Positions 5,495-5,968 of a stretch of 5,968 bases of DNA are shown here, piece after piece. A program made the translations under genes and the position numbers. Every line of letters starts with the position of its first letter. Position 1 is the stretch's first letter. The stretch comes from Cyclobacteriaceae bacterium (GTDB taxonomy: Bacteria > Bacteroidota > Bacteroidia > Cytophagales > Cyclobacteriaceae): positions 1 through 5,968 of the forward strand of contig JAIENH010000369.1 of assembly GCA_019751475.1 (NCBI GenBank). Direction: 5' to 3'. Under the pieces are notes generated by a model. The model was not told where the DNA came from. It saw only the letters and a list, made by a program, of their open reading frames with translations, and ran no database searches.

Positions 5495-5968
5495 ATGAAG
5501 AAAGTAGTCTATTCGATTGTGATCATCAGCATGCTAAGCCTGGCCGGATGTACGCTTCCGCAGATGATAAAATTAGCCAAGCAGCAGAACCTTACGGTGA
5601 CGCCCAATCCGCTGGAAGTACACAAAGACACCGTGGCCTATGAAATGGCGGCCGCTCTGCCCGTGAAAATGTTGAAGAAAGGTACTGTTTACACTGTCAA
5701 CAGTTTCTATAAGTACGGTGATAAAGAGATGGCCCTTCCGGGTATCCCTTTCAAAGGCGATGACTACGCTTCGGCTGCCACTGAGCAACCTAAAATCAAT
5801 AAGAGCTTCTCGTTCCCTTACCAACCTGCCTATAAGACGGGCATTCTTCAAGTAGAAGGTGTTGCATCTAAAGGCACCAAGTCAAAGACAACACCTCGTT
5901 TGGATGTAGCCGTTGGTTTGATCACTACTTCCAAGCTCGTTCAAAACTCATACTTTGCCGCTTTCGCG
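5495..5968 (+). CDS. Lipoprotein of unknown function, N-terminal part (gene runs off the window)
   Basis: An open frame of 158 codons runs without a stop to the last base, so the 3' end is missing. The product starts MKKVVYSIVIISMLSLAGC: two lysines, a hydrophobic core and a lipobox Leu-Ala-Gly-Cys with Cys19 as the lipidated residue. It is therefore a signal peptidase II lipoprotein anchored in the envelope, probably in the outer membrane. The residues after Cys19 (TLPQM) do not resemble the acidic surface-export signal described in some Bacteroidota, which weakly favours a periplasmic side. The mature part has mixed beta-type sequence, including YTVNSFYKYGDKEMALPGI (about 66-84) and FSFPYQPAYKTGILQVEGVA (about 105-124). 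I do not recognise a named domain; resemblance to N-terminal regions of OmpA-type Bacteroidota lipoproteins is only a vague impression. The start is supported by the promoter at 5431-5461 and the signal peptide; no Shine-Dalgarno sequence is present. Confidence 0.85.
   Translation, partial: MKKVVYSIVIISMLSLAGCTLPQMIKLAKQQNLTVTPNPLEVHKDTVAYEMAAALPVKMLKKGTVYTVNSFYKYGDKEMALPGIPFKGDDYASAATEQPKINKSFSFPYQPAYKTGILQVEGVASKGTKSKTTPRLDVAVGLITTSKLVQNSYFAAFA

Noticed and set aside
5431..5643. Plus-strand open frame of 70 codons overlapping the lipoprotein start
   Set aside because: It lies in a different frame from the lipoprotein gene, begins within the predicted promoter, and its product shows no signal or domain.

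Overview
The window looks like a chromosomal segment from a member of the Bacteroidota, most likely a Cytophagales-type gliding relative. Three things support this. The second gene ends in a gliding-motility-associated (CHU_C, type IX secretion type B) sorting domain. Starts lack Shine-Dalgarno sequences. Promoter-like boxes fit the Bacteroidota pattern TAnnTTTG, with TTG about 20 bases upstream at the best site. No phage, plasmid or integron genes are visible.

Layout from left to right: (1) a complete histidine ammonia-lyase gene (hutH, 11-1504) with the MIO-forming Ala-Ser-Gly and the expected active-site residues; (2) a 657-codon secreted protein gene (1501-3474) that overlaps hutH by 4 bases and encodes a PKD-like domain, cysteine-paired FN3-like domains and the C-terminal T9SS domain; (3) a 264-base intergenic stretch, more than half of it a MITE-like element (3470-3619) with 23-bp imperfect terminal inverted repeats and several nested hairpins; (4) ybaB/ebfC (3739-4074), overlapped by 4 bases by (5) a family 2 glycosyltransferase gene (4071-5084); (6) on the minus strand, a small PspC-domain membrane protein gene (5081-5326) whose stop overlaps the glycosyltransferase stop; (7) a divergent promoter region (5327-5494); and (8) the first 158 codons of a lipoprotein gene (5495 to the window end, incomplete).

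The genes do not form one obvious pathway. hutH catalyses the first step of histidine degradation, but no other hut gene is in view. The CHU_C protein is probably exported to the cell surface. YbaB is a nucleoid-associated protein whose gene appears translationally coupled to a glycosyltransferase that probably works on a surface polysaccharide. The PspC protein and the lipoprotein are envelope components transcribed divergently.

I see no clear new multi-gene system. The most noteworthy structure is the palindromic element at 3470-3619. Its left end coincides with the stop codon of the CHU_C gene, and its boundaries fit insertion at a TA dinucleotide. This is a sequence-based inference that a genome-wide repeat search could test.
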